This document shows, piece after piece, positions 36,044-48,783 of a stretch of DNA of 64,000 nt. Positions within the stretch are counted from its first letter, which is position 1. Every line of letters starts with the position of its first letter. Location: the NCBI GenBank assembly GCA_020002185.1, contig CM034531.1, positions 49,719,629 through 49,783,628 on the forward strand, given 5' to 3'. Both the position numbers and the translations under genes were made by a program. The notes under the pieces are model-generated. The model was not told where the DNA came from. It saw only the letters and a list, made by a program, of their open reading frames with translations, and ran no database searches. Origin of the DNA: Paraescarpia echinospica (Eukaryota > Annelida > Polychaeta > Sabellida > Siboglinidae).

Positions 36044-37494
36044 CTGTGGGAAACAACATCATTAATGTATGCACAGCATACAGGAAAGTAAACAAGAGTG
36101 CTGGAATTGTGTAGAATTTCACATATGACAACTGAACAACTTGCCATCAAAAGCAACATGCTTCAGAGGTACATTCAAAACTGGCACATAAAAATATGTC
36201 ATCTTCATCATTAATTCAAGCGGAACATTATATCATGTTTCTATTTTCATGTGCCATTTTAGTAAGTACCTTTTTCACATGTGCCTTTCTACTGCAAGAC
36301 TGCTCCAGGTGGCATGTGGACAATAATGTCATTGGCATATCAAGATGAAGAGTCCAACCATTTTAATTTATGTGTAGTCCACACTTATCTATATATGTCA
36401 AATCATTATATATGTTTGTTGACATTTGAGAGGTTTATTTTGTAGTTTGCAAAAACGATCTTGTTGGTATAATGCTAACAAAGACTGAAATTCTGTTTTA
36501 AAATAATGTTGCTTCACCTACTCTCTGTAAACTACACAGACCAATCTCAGTGAACAGAACAAGTGATGACATCCCACCTACAGCAACCCCCAGCTAGTAC
36601 ACCCAGTCACCCACACACAATCCCTTAACTTGTTTATGCCCATCTGGTCAGTGAACATGTTAATTAGAGCCAGTTAATGACTGCAACACTAGAACAAACC
36701 ACAGCAGGGCTCATAAGAGCTGCCAATGTGATTTGCTCTCAGCGGGAGTTCCCAGTATAAGCTCCTCTCTCTTTGTGTCACTGCCACCTGACTTAGTCTA
36801 CTTTGACCTTGCTTGCTCCTGTCTCAACATGCAGTGGCCAGTGGGGGTGGTATGGAGACTGGACATCCCCTTGGGACATCGCCCCCCCCCCCAGGTATCC
36901 CTCCCCGGACAATTCCCCTCTGATGTTTCCCCAGTAAAAAGAATACATGATAGACGGATGTTTTCCACCTCTACATGTTTACTATCAACAAAATACTCAT
37001 CACTGTTTCTTTACTAATTAATAAATAAAAAATGCAACCATAAATACACACATGTCAAATGAATAGGCAGACATTTACCCTCAGTTTGACATGTTTACTA
37101 TGATGGTAATATTTCTTTATATGCCTTCAGTAATTAATAAATACTTGGAGCAAGAAACCAAGGCAGCAGTTGTCACCATTAGTCTTTTCATCTTAGACCT
37201 CCCTTGCAAGGCCCACATTACTTTTGTTGTCGCCAATTAGGGAGACAGTAAAATGGAAAACCACAGTGGTGCCCTCTGACCACTCTACTGTTTCCATGTT
37301 TCTCCGACAGGTAGAAAAGCATATTGCAAACAGGTAAGTAAATAAGTCTAAATAACTGCCTTTCTTTTTTAATACATTACCAATTGATAGATAAGTGGCC
37401 AATGGTTCACAGATGCGAATGAAGAGAAACAGAGGCAAGTGGACTTCAGCACCTGGGGGGGTGCAGCTACACCGCCCCCAAAGTTACCATATTA

Positions 37495-37689
37495 ATACAG
37501 TCGATCCTCCCTTTACGGTCATCTCGCTAATACAGCCACCTTGTAATTAAGACCACCTTACGACAGCCCTAAATTTGTTCCATATACAGTAAAGTATAGG
37601 AAATTTGTTCCGCTAATACAGTCACCTCGTTAATCAGTAATCAGGACACTTTTGCTCAGTCACAAGAGTGACCTTAATAGTGAGGGTCC
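37495..37689. repeat. dispersed non-coding repeat, copy 1
   Basis: 'gctaatacagccaccttgtaattaagaccacc' style sentences ending 'gaccttaatagtgagggtcc'. The same family recurs at 62045-62262 with the same ending. In this copy the last bases run straight into the 39-bp minisatellite. Confidence 0.65.
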
Positions 37690-38516
37690 TATGTATACAG
37701 ATTACACAGTGAACAGTGTAGTTGTACCTATGTGTACAGATTACACAGTAACAGTGTAGTTGTACCTATGTGTACAGATTACACAGTGAACAGTGTAGTT
37801 GTACCTATGTGTACAGATTACACAGTGAACAGTGTAGTTGTACCTATGTGCACAGATTACACAGTGAACAGTGTAGTTGTACCTATGTGCACAGATTACA
37901 CAGTGAAGAGTGTAGTTGTACCTATGTGCACAGATTACACAGTGAACAGCGTAGTTGTACCTATGTGCACAGATTACACAGTGAACAGCGTAGTTGTACC
38001 TATGTGCACAGATTACACAGTGAACAGCGTAGTTGTACCTATGTGCACAGATTACACAGTGAACAGCGTAGTTGTACCTATGTGCACAGATTACACAGTG
38101 AACAGCGTAGTTGTACCTATGTGCACAGATTACACAGTGAACAGCGTAGTTGTACCTATGTGCACAGATTACACAGTGAACAGCGTAGTTGTACCTATGT
38201 GCACAGATTACACAGTGAACAGCGTAGTTGTACCTATGTGCACAGATTACACAGTGAACAGTGTAGTTGTACCTATGTATACAGATTACACAGTGAACAG
38301 TGTAGTTGTACCTATGTATACAGATTACACAGTGAACAGTGTAGCTGTACCTATGTATACAGATTACACAGTGAACAGTGTAGTTGAACCTATGTACACA
38401 GATTACACAGTGAACAGTGTAGTTGTACATATGTATACAGATTACACAGTGAACAGTGTAGTTGTACCTATGTATACAGATTACACAGTGAACAGTGTAG
38501 TTGTACCTATGTGGAA
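37690..38516. repeat. 39-bp minisatellite, about 21 copies
   Basis: Unit 'gtgtacagattacacagtga' plus 'acagtgtagttgtacctat'. The second unit lacks two bases. Copies in the middle share gtgcacag and agcgtag; the outer ones have gtatacag/gtgtacag and agtgtag, so the centre expanded as a block. The period of 39 opens frames over 200 codons on both strands (13-residue repeat MCTDYTVNSVVVP); judged spurious because it lies in a ZNF277 intron and all frames are equally open. Confidence 0.97.
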
Positions 38517-39493
38517 ATAATGGAATTGCAATAACAGTTTATCATTTGATTAATTACTACCCAGTACAAATTGACAAACTAAAAAACAAAAAAGATGGAA
38601 AATGTCCACCTCTTAATTTTAGTGGGGATGAAAATGTCTGGGAGAAATATGTACATTCAACTATGTCTGGGGAATGTGACGGGGGTGAGTGTCCGATGGG
38701 GGTTGAAATGTCCTAACACTGTTCAGTCACATGTCCAGTGGTGCAGTGACATATTATGTCACTCATTGTCAACGAGAATGTGCCCTCCAGTGCATAACAG
38801 AGGCAGATACTCTTGTTGGCTCAACAAAGAGGTGTTGTCTTCTTGCCCTGTTAACATGAATAGCCGCACCACTGAACAGGAAACAAGAACATTCCTCAAA
38901 TGACCACCACAATAAGTGATTGTTTGAAAGACAACAACAACGACTCTCCAAGGGAACAACTTTAGAAACAAACAGCTTGTTACACTGTATGACAAACTCA
39001 GAGTTGGTCGCGGTCGACTGGTTGGCCACGGTTGACCACTTGCATACATAAGGACCCATTGATTCTCTCCACCAGACAACCTCCACTGAACACAGATAGC
39101 AAACGCTTTCACTCGCTTCCACGTCAAAATGATTGCCGCCGTTGCAAATTACTTGGGCAGTTGGAAGTCAACGGGTACAGATAGAATAAAAAGTATTCAC
39201 GCATCCCTCAAACTTGACAGTTATCAGTGGAGGGGTATTCTTGGGACATCACACTAAGGGTCATGTCAGAACACATGCACCAGTTGGCACTTTACTGGGT
39301 AAAATGTTGCAGTGTTTGAGATGTTTCCATATGCGTATTTAGTAATCCTACCCTGTAAGATAAGCAACAACTAGCCACAGACAGTGTACCCCATCATTGC
39401 TTCCCCATTATTAAACCTTGTCCTGTTTTTAATCCCAACTCGACTGACTGCATCGCCTGTGATATGTTAACATCAACATCTTATGAAGTGTGC
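38517..39493. other. intronic, no exon seen
   Basis: Short frames on both strands without recognisable domains or splice support. Confidence 0.4.
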
Positions 39494-41069
39494 TGGCTTG
39501 ATGTAGTAGTGCAACTAGTACACCACGCCAGTAATAGGCACACTACCTCAGGCTTGATGTAGTAGTGCACCTAGTACACCACGCCAGTAATAGGCACACT
39601 ACCTCAGGCTTGATGTAGTAGTGCACCTAGTACACCACGCCAGAAATAGGCACACTACCTCAGGCTTGATGTAGTAGTGCACCTAGTACACCACGCCAGT
39701 AATAGGCACACTACCTCAGGCTTGATGTAGTAGTGCACCTAGTACACCACGCCAGTAATAGGCACACTACCTCAGGCTTGATGTAGTAGTGCACCTAGTA
39801 CACCACGCCAGTAATAGGCGCACTACCTCAGGCTTGATGTAGTAGTGCACCTAGTACACCAAGCCAGTAATAGGCACACTACCTCAGGCTTGATGTAGTA
39901 GTGCACCTAGTACACCATGCCAGTAATAGGCGCACTACCTCAGGCTTGATGTAGTAGTGCACCTAGTACACCACGCCAGTAGTAGGCGCACTACCTCAGG
40001 CTTGATGTAGCAGTGCACCTAGTACACCACACCAGTAATAGGCACACTACCTCAGGCTTGATGTAGTAGTGCACCTAGTACACCACGCCAGTAATAGGCA
40101 CACTACCTCAGGCTTGATGTAGTAGTGCACCTAGTACTCCACGCCAGAAATAGGCACACTACCTCAGGCTTGATGTAGTAGTGCACCTAGTACACCACGC
40201 CAGTAATAGGCACACTACCTCAGGTTTGATGTAGCATTGCACCTAGTACACCACACCAGTAATAGGCACACTACCTCAGGCTTGATGTAGTAGTGCACCT
40301 AGTACACCAAGCCAGTAATAGGCACACTACCTCAGGCTTGATGTAGTAGTGCACCTAGTACACCACGCCAGTAATAGGCACACTACCTCAGGCTTGACGT
40401 AGTAGTGCACCTAGTACACCAAGCCAGTAATAGGCACACTACCTCAGGCTTGACGTAGTAGTGCACCTAGTACACCACGCCAGTAATAGGCACACTACCT
40501 CAGGCTTGACGTAGTAGTGCACCTAGTACACCACGCCAGTAATAGGCACACTACCTCAGGCTTGACGTAGTAGTGCACCTAGTACACCACGCCAGAAATA
40601 GGCACACTACCTCAGGCTTGACGTAGTAGTGCACCTAGTACACCACGCCAGTAATAGGCACACTACCTCAGGCTTGATGTAGTAGTGCACCTAGTACACC
40701 ACACCAGAAATAGGCACACTACCTCAGGCTTGATGTAGTAGTGCACCTAGTACACCACGCCAGAAATAGGCACACTACCTCAGGCTTGATGTAGTAGTGC
40801 ACCTAGTATACCACCCCAGTAATAGGCACACTACCTCAGGCTTGATGTAGTAGTGCACCTAGTACACCACGCCAGTAATAGGCGCACTACCTCAGGCTTG
40901 ATGTAGTAGTGCACCTAGTACACCACGCCAGTAATAGGCGCACTATCTCAGGCTTGATGTAGTAGTGCACCTAGTACACCACGCCAGTAATAGGCGCACT
41001 ACCTCAGGCTTGATGTAGTAGTGCACCTAGTACACCATGCCAGTAATAGGCGCACTACCTCAGGCTTGA
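39494..41069. repeat. 56-bp minisatellite, about 28 copies
   Basis: Unit 'ggcttgatgtagtagtgcac' 'ctagtacaccacgccagtaa' 'taggcacactacctca'. Variants (gacgtag, accaagcc, gccagaaa, ggcgcact) cluster in runs, indicating block duplications. The period is not a multiple of three, so no long frames arise. Confidence 0.97.
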
Positions 41070-41609
41070 AAACTCACCAGCCAACAGTCGAGCACACACA
41101 TGCATGCACAACACTTTAAACAACCAGAAACACACTTATAATAAAACATGAATATTGTTTGCATCCCAAAAAAGAAACCTAGAGTATTTTAAAACTTTTT
41201 TCTTACTGAAAGAACCCGATTTGTTAACAGTCTGATATTTCTTATTAGAGACTTATACAGTGGCCCCATTTCTGAGTCTATGGACATACAGGTATGTGAA
41301 TTAAGTGGTATTGTTCTTGGGAGAATAAGAATCATGGCACAGGAGGCCAACCACAAGCACATGACAGAGCTGATGGTACAAGATAACAGTTCACCAACAA
41401 ATCTTTCTGGATAGCTAGATTACCTACACAAAACTGGCACAGCTGTACAGATCTAATGTAACGTAAATCTGGTTGTGTATAGTGTACACCATAGGTATCC
41501 CAATATCACCTTGGCATCAAACACCCTCAACCATTATTACAATTACAGAAAATGTATCTTTTATAACACTACATCAGCACAAAGTCTACACACATCAGAA
41601 TCAACTCAC

Positions 41610-41734
41610 TGTGGTTGGTCCCATAGCGTGGTGTCCAGTGCTTGACTGAGGTGCCCGCTTGACCGCATGTGTGTCATGAGTGTGTCGTGGTCGGGGAATC
41701 TCTCCTGGCACTGTATGCAGCAGCACTGGTGCAT
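41610..41734 (-). CDS. ZNF277: ZNF277 homologue, exon with last C2H2 finger
   Basis: A 125-nt exon between acceptor 'ttgttctgacag|ATGCAC' and donor 'CCACA|GTGAGTTG'. It encodes MHQCCCIQCQERF...TLMTHMRSSGH, a complete C2H2 finger with spacing C-x2-C-x12-H-x5-H. It ends in TTLWDQP plus two bases of the Gln codon finished at 36043, giving the ZNF277-typical WDQ-(x)-YYFPTY junction. It starts on a codon boundary, matching the end of the exon at 59029. The internal ATG is not an initiation codon. Confidence 0.93.
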
Positions 41735-41790
41735 CTGTCAGAACAAATCACATCAACAACAATTACAAGATGTCATTCAATCTGGGCGGC

Positions 41791-41805
41791 GGTTCAAGTC
41801 CCACC
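41791..41805 (+). mobile_element. B-box relic of a SINE
   Basis: ggttcaagtcccacc matches a T-arm/B-box, but no A box lies upstream. A truncated SINE head or chance. Confidence 0.3.
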
Positions 41806-42094
41806 TCTGACACCATGTAATGTTTGATATTTTAACAAACATGTGCTTCAACAGGAAGCATTGAAAAATGTATTCAGAAATGGTACCAACTGCCAAAAGG
41901 ACACTAGCAGTAAAACAAACCAGTTATAACATTGATAAGCTCCGATAACATAACCAATGACAATATTACGTGAAATGGGGAGCTTTTATCCAACTAAGTC
42001 CATGTGGAGATCCAATCTATGGTTCAGAAGAATGAAGCTGAGGTTATGTCATGGAAGGTCAAGCAATTTGAGTTGGTGCACGTGGAATTTTATT

Positions 42095-42245
42095 TATTTT
42101 AAATCTACAAACCATCTAAAAGGCCATGCTAGCATACCTATAAAATGTCAGTCTCATACATACAAAACTGGCATCGATATGCAGGACATACAGACAAAAC
42201 AAACAGACAAACAGTGACACACACTCTGTTTTATAATATAAAGAG
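42095..42245 (+). repeat. dispersed repeat, 3' part, copy 1
   Basis: 'aaatctacaaaccatct', 'cagtctcatacatacaaaac', 'gttttataatata' occur in the same order on the minus strand at 58735-58604. It looks like the shared 3' region of an unclassified interspersed element. Confidence 0.6.
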
Positions 42246-43117
42246 TGATAATAACATGGTTCATTTTGATCTTAATTCTGGTGACAGGTGTATATGACAT
42301 ATGTTTGCAAAAAATCACAATTTGTAATAGCAGCAGAGGACTTGTTATTTAAAACACTGAAGGATAAGAGTTTACTTTTAAAAGGTACTGTCTTTACTTG
42401 TTACACAACAGATGTGAGGTACTATGCCAGCATACCGGTAGTTTCATGAATGAACGCCACAAGAATGCCATAAAACATGATTTAAACAACCAACATTGCA
42501 TAAAAAGCACCTCAATTGGCAACCGAAAAAAGATAACACACCCAGACGGCATACTCAGACGAAATATAAACACCAGGTAATGAAAAAAAATGTAACAAAC
42601 TGAACAAAAGATAACATATCTGCTAGAATCTTCAGTGTCACATCTTATTAGTGACGTTGACAAGTTGCGTGCAAGTCTCCGCGTAAAAACACACCATGAG
42701 ATCGTGAGAAAAGAAATCTGCCCGCCTTACAGATAGATAAGCACGAGTGAACATTGACACTGACATCTGTGAAAGAGTTGTCATTTTTCCCACAGGTAGC
42801 ATCGTGCTTCAGCAGTTCTGTGGATGTAAGTGACACTTCTAGTCCATCGTTCATTCTGCCAGTACCTATGTTTTACACACAAATCACCATCGAAACGATT
42901 CTTCTCTACCCGGATACTATTACACCTCTATTGGTTTTCGTGCTGTCAGTTTTCATTATGTCAATTTTGACATTGGTTTTGTTGATTGTGGACAAATGTG
43001 CCTGGGGCTGAGGCTGACATGCCCAGATGGGGGAGTTAAGAATCATCTGGTGTTAAGTGACAAAGCAGGGATGGTGGGTGGATAAAAATGTGCCAGAAAC
43101 TAACACAGTACGGATGG
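42246..43117. other. intronic, no exon seen
   Basis: Short frames only. Includes a hydrophobic 85-codon plus-strand frame (42754-43011) with no supporting context. Confidence 0.35.
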
Positions 43118-43123
43118 TTTGTG

Positions 43124-43168
<45 letters not shown>

Positions 43169-43345
43169 ATGATTGCGCAGGTGTGTGCATGTTATGTGTG
43201 CGTATAATTATGTGTGTTGCATGTGAATATGTGGCATGTGTGTGTGGATGTGTGTGGATATGTGTGGATGTGTGTGGATGTGTGTGCATGTGTGTGGATG
43301 TGTGTGCATGTGTGTGCATGTGTGTGCATGTGTGCGTGTGTCTGT
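43118..43345. repeat. (GT)n and (GTGTGGAT)n simple repeats
   Basis: A pure GT run (about 43128-43163) is followed by gtgtggat/gtgtgcat octamers to 43340. Confidence 0.95.
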
Positions 43346-44027
43346 GTGTCCGCCCATGCATGTGTAATTATGTTAAGTACTAACACAGCAGCAGGGAGGA
43401 TGGTAATAAATGTGTCATGTGATAGTGCCAATTTGGTGTAACCAAAGCAAAAGTACAATCAAAACAGAGTCCCCAAAAGGCTGAGACTTGAAAGTAAAAT
43501 AATTGTGCAAAAGTTGACTGGAAAAGTTACAATAAAGTTGAGAAAAAAAAGCTGAAACTTGGGTAAAGAAGACTTTGAAAAGCTGACAGTCTATTACAGT
43601 AGACTTACACACTGTTAAGACTCAGGTAAGAAGACTTATGTCAAGTGTCAAGTAAAAGACTTACAAGAACTAAGAAACGGAAAGTTGCTGAGATTCTAAG
43701 ACAGATGTTTCATTAAAGTTGAAACTGAAGGAAAGTTGTCTCAAACTAAAATTAAGACCCAAAAGTTAAGTGATGTAATGACTGCAATTCAAGTAAAATT
43801 GTAAAAAAAAGGTACGTTCTTGTTATCCAGTAAATAGCACTGTTCCTGAAAACTGCTTTAACCTCGCCTCCGGCTAGACCTGTCAACTCCACTTCTCTGG
43901 GAATAATTCAGCTGCTATTATTGCACATAGAGTTCATCCACATGTGATAATCATCCAATCAGCTGAGTGATCTTGAGTCACTTTATATCATTAATCTATC
44001 AATGTTAACAGACGTTTTGCCTGGACG

Positions 44028-44482
44028 CATGTGTGGGTGCATGTGTGGGTGCATGTGTTGGTGCATGTGTGGGTGCATGTGTGGGTGCATGTGTTGGTGC
44101 ATGTGTGGGTGCATGTGTGGGTGCATGTGTGGGTGCATGTGTTGGTGCATGTGTGGGTGCATGTGTGGGTGCATGTGTGGGTGCATGTGTGGGTGCATGT
44201 GTTGGTGCATGTGTGGGTGCATGTGTGGGTGCATGTGTGGGTGCATGTGTTGGTGCATGTGTGGGTGCATGTGTTGGTGCATGTGTGGGTGCATGTGTTG
44301 GTGCATGTGTGGGTACATGTGTTGGTGCATGTGTGGGTGCATGTGTTGGTGCATGTGTGGGTGCATGTGTTGGTGCATGTGTTGGTGCATGTGTGGGTGC
44401 ATGTGTTGGTGCATGAGTGGGTGCATGTGTTGGTGCATGTGTTGGTGCATGTGTGGGTGCATGTGTGGGTGCATGGGTGCAT
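44028..44482. repeat. 12-bp minisatellite, about 38 copies
   Basis: Unit 'gtgcatgtgtgg' alternating with 'gtgcatgtgttg'. The period of 12 opens five frames of over 120 codons (CGCM, WVHV, GACV, HPHM, CTHT types). All are artefacts. Confidence 0.98.
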
Positions 44483-45319
44483 GCACACACAGTGTATCAA
44501 GGCAGACTGTATATGTCTCTGATATATGAGAAAGTTCTCATTCTCACAGCGGACAATAAATGAATGGGGAAAATTATACAATGATTGTGTAAATATGGGC
44601 AGCATGAATACATTTAAAAATAAAACTGACACACATCTGATAAGATCTGGATACATGCCGACGAGAAATTGTTGTCCGGTTGATAAACCAATGGCTTCAT
44701 TGTCCAATTACCATCCAGAGCTAGTCACTATGAATGGCAATCTTGTTAAATCTTTGCCTGTTAAATACAGGCACCTACTAGTTAGCGGCATGTCCTTTGA
44801 GCAGAGATGAGGAACAAGGAACTTAAACACAGTATCAGCTGTCCTGTATATGGACACTTACATAATTGCTGTCTCCGTTTCTTTATGCACCTTTAATTGT
44901 GAACAATTTAAAACACAGCTGCTCTTTAAGAAAGCACAAAGAGTTGACAAAACTAATGGAGCTGATGGCCACTATCAGTCCTGTCTTGCTTACTTAAATG
45001 GAATAATCATGGTTTTGAATTACTGCTTTACCTGTGCATCTTATTTTCCAAACTGGTACTATGAGTAAAAGACGGCAGCTTCAGAACTGAAGGAACTGTC
45101 CTTAAATATACAGACTTCCTTTTGCAATAAAACTCTCACAGATTAGTTTTCGACAGAATTTCTTCTAACTTCAAAGGAAGAGTGCTTTGGTGTACTACAG
45201 TAATGATAGCATTACAAACAGTCTAATAAACTAAACATATAGTACTAATGAATAAACATAATTTATTACAATAGATACTGACATATATGATTTGTATCAA
45301 AGTAAATGGGACAGTTGTC

Positions 45320-45595
45320 AATAGCAATGTTCACATAGTGCACTTATCACAAAGCAATGTTCACACAGGACACTTATAACAAAGCAATGTTCACACAGGA
45401 CACTTGTTACAAAAGCAATGTTCACATAGGACACTTGTTACAAAGCAATGTTCACATAGGACACTCGTCATATAGCTGTGTTCACATAGGACACTCGTTA
45501 CAAAGCAATGTTCACATAGGACACTTGTTATAAAGCAATGTTCACTTAGGACACTTGTCACAAAGCAAAGTTCACATAGGACACTTGTCAAAGTT
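45320..45595. repeat. 30-bp minisatellite, about 9 copies
   Basis: Unit 'aagcaatgttcacataggac' plus 'acttgttaca', with point variants (atagctgtg, cactcg). A 10-residue repeat frame on the minus strand results. Confidence 0.93.
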
Positions 45596-46305
45596 TGTCA
45601 CAATAAGCAGTCATGTTTTGTCCAGAGTTTAATGATTGTCACTGTGTGAACAGTGAACACATATTTGGTAGGAATGTAGTGGAGAAAGAGCGAAAGATAG
45701 CACCTAGCAATGACAGGTGGCAATGCAATTACCCTACTGTAGGCCACAACTGCACCCCAGGGTAAAGCAGTGTACTTCTGTGACATATAGGTCACACCAT
45801 CGTCTTATCTCTGTGTATCAGTGGTGCTATCTAATGGCGAGTCAGACAGACTGCTGCCATGGACAAGAAGTTTGTAAGGGCCCTGGAAAGAGGCTAACTG
45901 GACATCTATTCACCTATAAAGGTGACATACCTTCTTTGACCCTGAATGGTCAAGATGAAATGTCTCAATAAACATTGGTAGTTAGTACAGAAAGGACAGC
46001 AAATTGCATGAAAGCAACATATCAGATTTTAAATTTAAATTTTAAATTCAATATATCAGGAATCTATTAGTTAATGAGAAGTTGTACAATTGTAGTCATA
46101 AGTGGTACAAAAAGGTTATTGAATATACATTCTCTGATTATATCATACTTAGTTAGCGCCGTCAATGCATTAGCAGATTGGTAAATTTGATACATATCAG
46201 GATTGACTGTGGCACAACTGTATCACTTGAACATTTAGACCATGTGACATTTAGACCATGTGACATTTAGACCCTGTGACATTTTCATGAAATCTAGAGG
46301 TTGTA

Positions 46306-46776
46306 GATAGGACTGACTATCGGGGATAATTACAATATTACGATAGCATTGCAATGGTTATTGCGATAGTGTTAAAACTACAACAATGGTATCACAGTAG
46401 CATTACGCACTCGCAAATACCGGGAAAAACCAGCCTCACATCACACTGTAAGGTTGGCTTCACGGCGTGTTCATGGAGGCGGTTTATTCACAAAATGGCG
46501 AATTTCTGACACTGCTATGTCGACAATTATTGGTGTCAGGTCACTAAATGAGTAAACATATTTTACAAAATGAAACGCATGTTCACAATTTTACATTGTT
46601 TTTGTGTAGCACAAGTAACGCTACTGATCTGTTTGCCAACAATCTTTACAATCGATAGTACAATGTACTATCAGCGATAACTGTCGATAGTGAATTTTCT
46701 ACCGAGAGTTCACTATCGTCAGATCAACTATTGCGACACATCGATAGTTCAATGTAATGTATCATAACACCCCTAC
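46306..46776. mobile_element. 471-bp insertion element in the repeat field
   Basis: Neighbouring repeat copies read '..ggttgtaagaaccctgg..' continuously. Here 'ggttgta' (to 46305) is separated from 'ttgcaagaaccctag' (from 46777) by 471 bp, with ttgta/ttgca as a probable 5-bp target duplication. The insert is rich in 'cgatagt', with weakly inverted parts (gcgatagtg versus the reverse of cacatcgatagt), and ends 'aacacccctac'. No coding capacity. Probably a non-autonomous DNA element. Confidence 0.55.
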
Positions 46777-48136
46777 TTGCAAGAACCCTAGACAGAGACT
46801 AACCGGACACCAACACACCTCTAAAGGTCACACACCACCAGTGACCCTCAACAGTCAAACTGCAAGTTCTCAATAAACACTGATATAGAAACTATCAAAT
46901 TACAATATTGGGCTGTTTGGAGTACATTATCTAAGACCTAAGTGACCTTCAGTGGTCAACCTGTATAGCATCTCAATAACCACTGGTACAGAAAGATTGG
47001 CAAATAGCAAGTTAAGATGCCTACTTTCTGATTGTATCATTTTTAATTTGGCACTATTAATTTGTTAACAAATAAGAAAATTTGATACAAATCAGAATGT
47101 GACTTGAAACCGGAGAACACAGCGTAGTGGCAGCATCAAAGTAAAAGTTTTTATCGTATTTAATTTATCCCCATCAATACGTTAACAACTGAGTAAATTT
47201 GATACATATCAGGATTGACTGAGGCAAAAATTTATTATTTAACTCTTTAGATCCTTTGATATTTTCATAAAATGCACCTTGATGGTTGTAAGAACCCTGG
47301 ACAAAAACTAGCAACCAATCTGAACACCTTCATAGGGGGCACAGCTGTGGGAGCATTTCAGACAGTCATCATGGCCCTCCCATTCACCACACCCAATCAT
47401 CTTAACTATCTATAAAATAAACAAACTATGCACAATGTGTGTACAAAACCACCACAAACTCCTGCATTAGCTCAATAATGGACAGTTTGGAGTACGGGGT
47501 ACATTACATAAGACCTAAGTGACCCTGAACTTGTCAAATGCACTGAACATTGGTACAAAAAGGTTGACAAATTACAAGAAAACTATTTCTGATTTTGTCA
47601 CATCTATAATTTGGCACCATCAATGCATTAACAAATTAGTAAATTCACTACAAATCAGGAATGACATCACCCAAGCTTGTTGCAGTATTATTTAAAGAGG
47701 CATAGAACTGTAGAAAACAGTGCAACAAAACGGTCATCGAATTGTACGCCAACACACTTTGTGATTTTATCACATTTAACTAGCACCTTCAACATGTTAA
47801 CAAATTAGTCAGTTTGATACATATCTGGATATCCTGTTGTACAATTGTATCACATAAACCTTTGTAACCCCTGTGGCTTTACATGAAATTTACTCCGGGT
47901 TGTAAGAATTAAGAACCCTGGACAAAGGCTAACCGGACCTGTAGACACCTGCAGTGATTACAGGTGAATATACTACCAGTGACTAACCCTGATTAGTCAA
48001 GTAAAAAAATTTCTTATTACACAACAAAGAAATTTGACTCACATCGACGTGACCTGAATAGTCTAGATGTAACATCTCAATAAAGGTTGGTACAGGAAAG
48101 CTACCGAATGGCAAAAAACATACTCTCTGATTTATA

Positions 48137-48546
48137 AAATATGGTAAGTTACCTTTCTGAGTCCTATGTTGCTCTGAACGGAGCTTTCAACGTCTTCACA
48201 ACGTCTTCATCAGCGTTGGTCTGCGCCACACTTGGTCATCATGTGACTGTTGGTTATTGTCACATGACAACATTTCTCTCAACACTACTCTCTAGAGAAA
48301 ACAACTTCTGGAGAAGAAAAATCAGTGAGGTGATTGAAATCAGAGAGAGGCGACCAAACATCAACAGGGATTCCGGATACAACCTTCTCGCGATCTTCCT
48401 GGAAGTGTTGTCATGTGACAGTTATCAACATAGTCACATGATGACCGAGAGTGGCGCAGACCAATGCTGATGGAGACGTCGTGAAATCATCCAAAGCTCT
48501 GTTCAGAGCAACATAGGACTCAGAAAGGTAACTTACCATATTTTTT
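48137..48546. mobile_element. Penelope-like element remnant with long inverted arms
   Basis: About 140-bp arms (48137-48275 and 48405-48546) are inverted copies of each other, about 85% identical, ending aaaatatggtaagttacc / ggtaacttaccatatttt. The centre encodes, on the plus strand at about 48291-48419, a peptide with EIRERRPNINRDSGYNL. That motif is typical of the C-terminal end of the GIY-YIG endonuclease of Penelope-like retroelements. I infer a 5'-truncated copy carrying an inverted duplicate of its own 3' end. Not functional. Confidence 0.72.
48183..48213 (-). ncRNA. hammerhead-like core in the left arm
   Basis: On the minus strand: CTGATGA, then a potential 4-bp helix II (GACG paired with CGTT, one G-U), then GAAA, then a short hairpin gctc/gagc. 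The two invariant hammerhead core strings are intact. The inverted partner at 48467-48497 has CTGATGG and CAAA, so its core is broken. Hammerhead ribozymes are known from Penelope-like elements. I could not identify a convincing helix I and cleavage site, so activity is uncertain. Confidence 0.4.
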
Positions 48547-48783
48547 AAACTATGAACGTAACCGAGTCTGGAAGCAATTTACATGCTAAAATACTCTCCG
48601 AATGTATTACTTTAAGTAGGCACCACCAATTAGTTAACAATTAGTTAACAAATAAGTAAATTTAATGCAAATCAGAAATGCCATGTCACAGGGGAACTCA
48701 GAGTAGAGGAGGCATTGTAGTAAACAGCACCAGAAGGTTATCGAATAGGATGCAAATGCACTTTCTGATTTTATCATATTGAG

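Larger units (their letters stand above)
36044..41609 (-). other. ZNF277 intron, 5,566 bp
   Basis: Bounded by donor CA|GTGAGT (41609) and acceptor CACAG|G (36044). It contains the dispersed repeat at 37495, the 39-bp and 56-bp minisatellites, and no other gene that I can support. Confidence 0.85.

Noticed and set aside
37732..38520. 262-codon frame with a 13-residue repeat, resembling a repeat protein
   Set aside because: Period 39 keeps frames open on both strands; it lies within a ZNF277 intron and has no signal peptide or non-repeat coding part.
41732..41734. ATG at the 5' end of the 125-nt finger exon as a start codon
   Set aside because: It directly follows a consensus acceptor, is in phase with the upstream exon, and corresponds to the Val/Met-His-Gln of the family's internal sequence.
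43983..44707. Cys-rich, His-rich and Val-rich frames up to 238 codons
   Set aside because: Five different registers of one 12-bp minisatellite.
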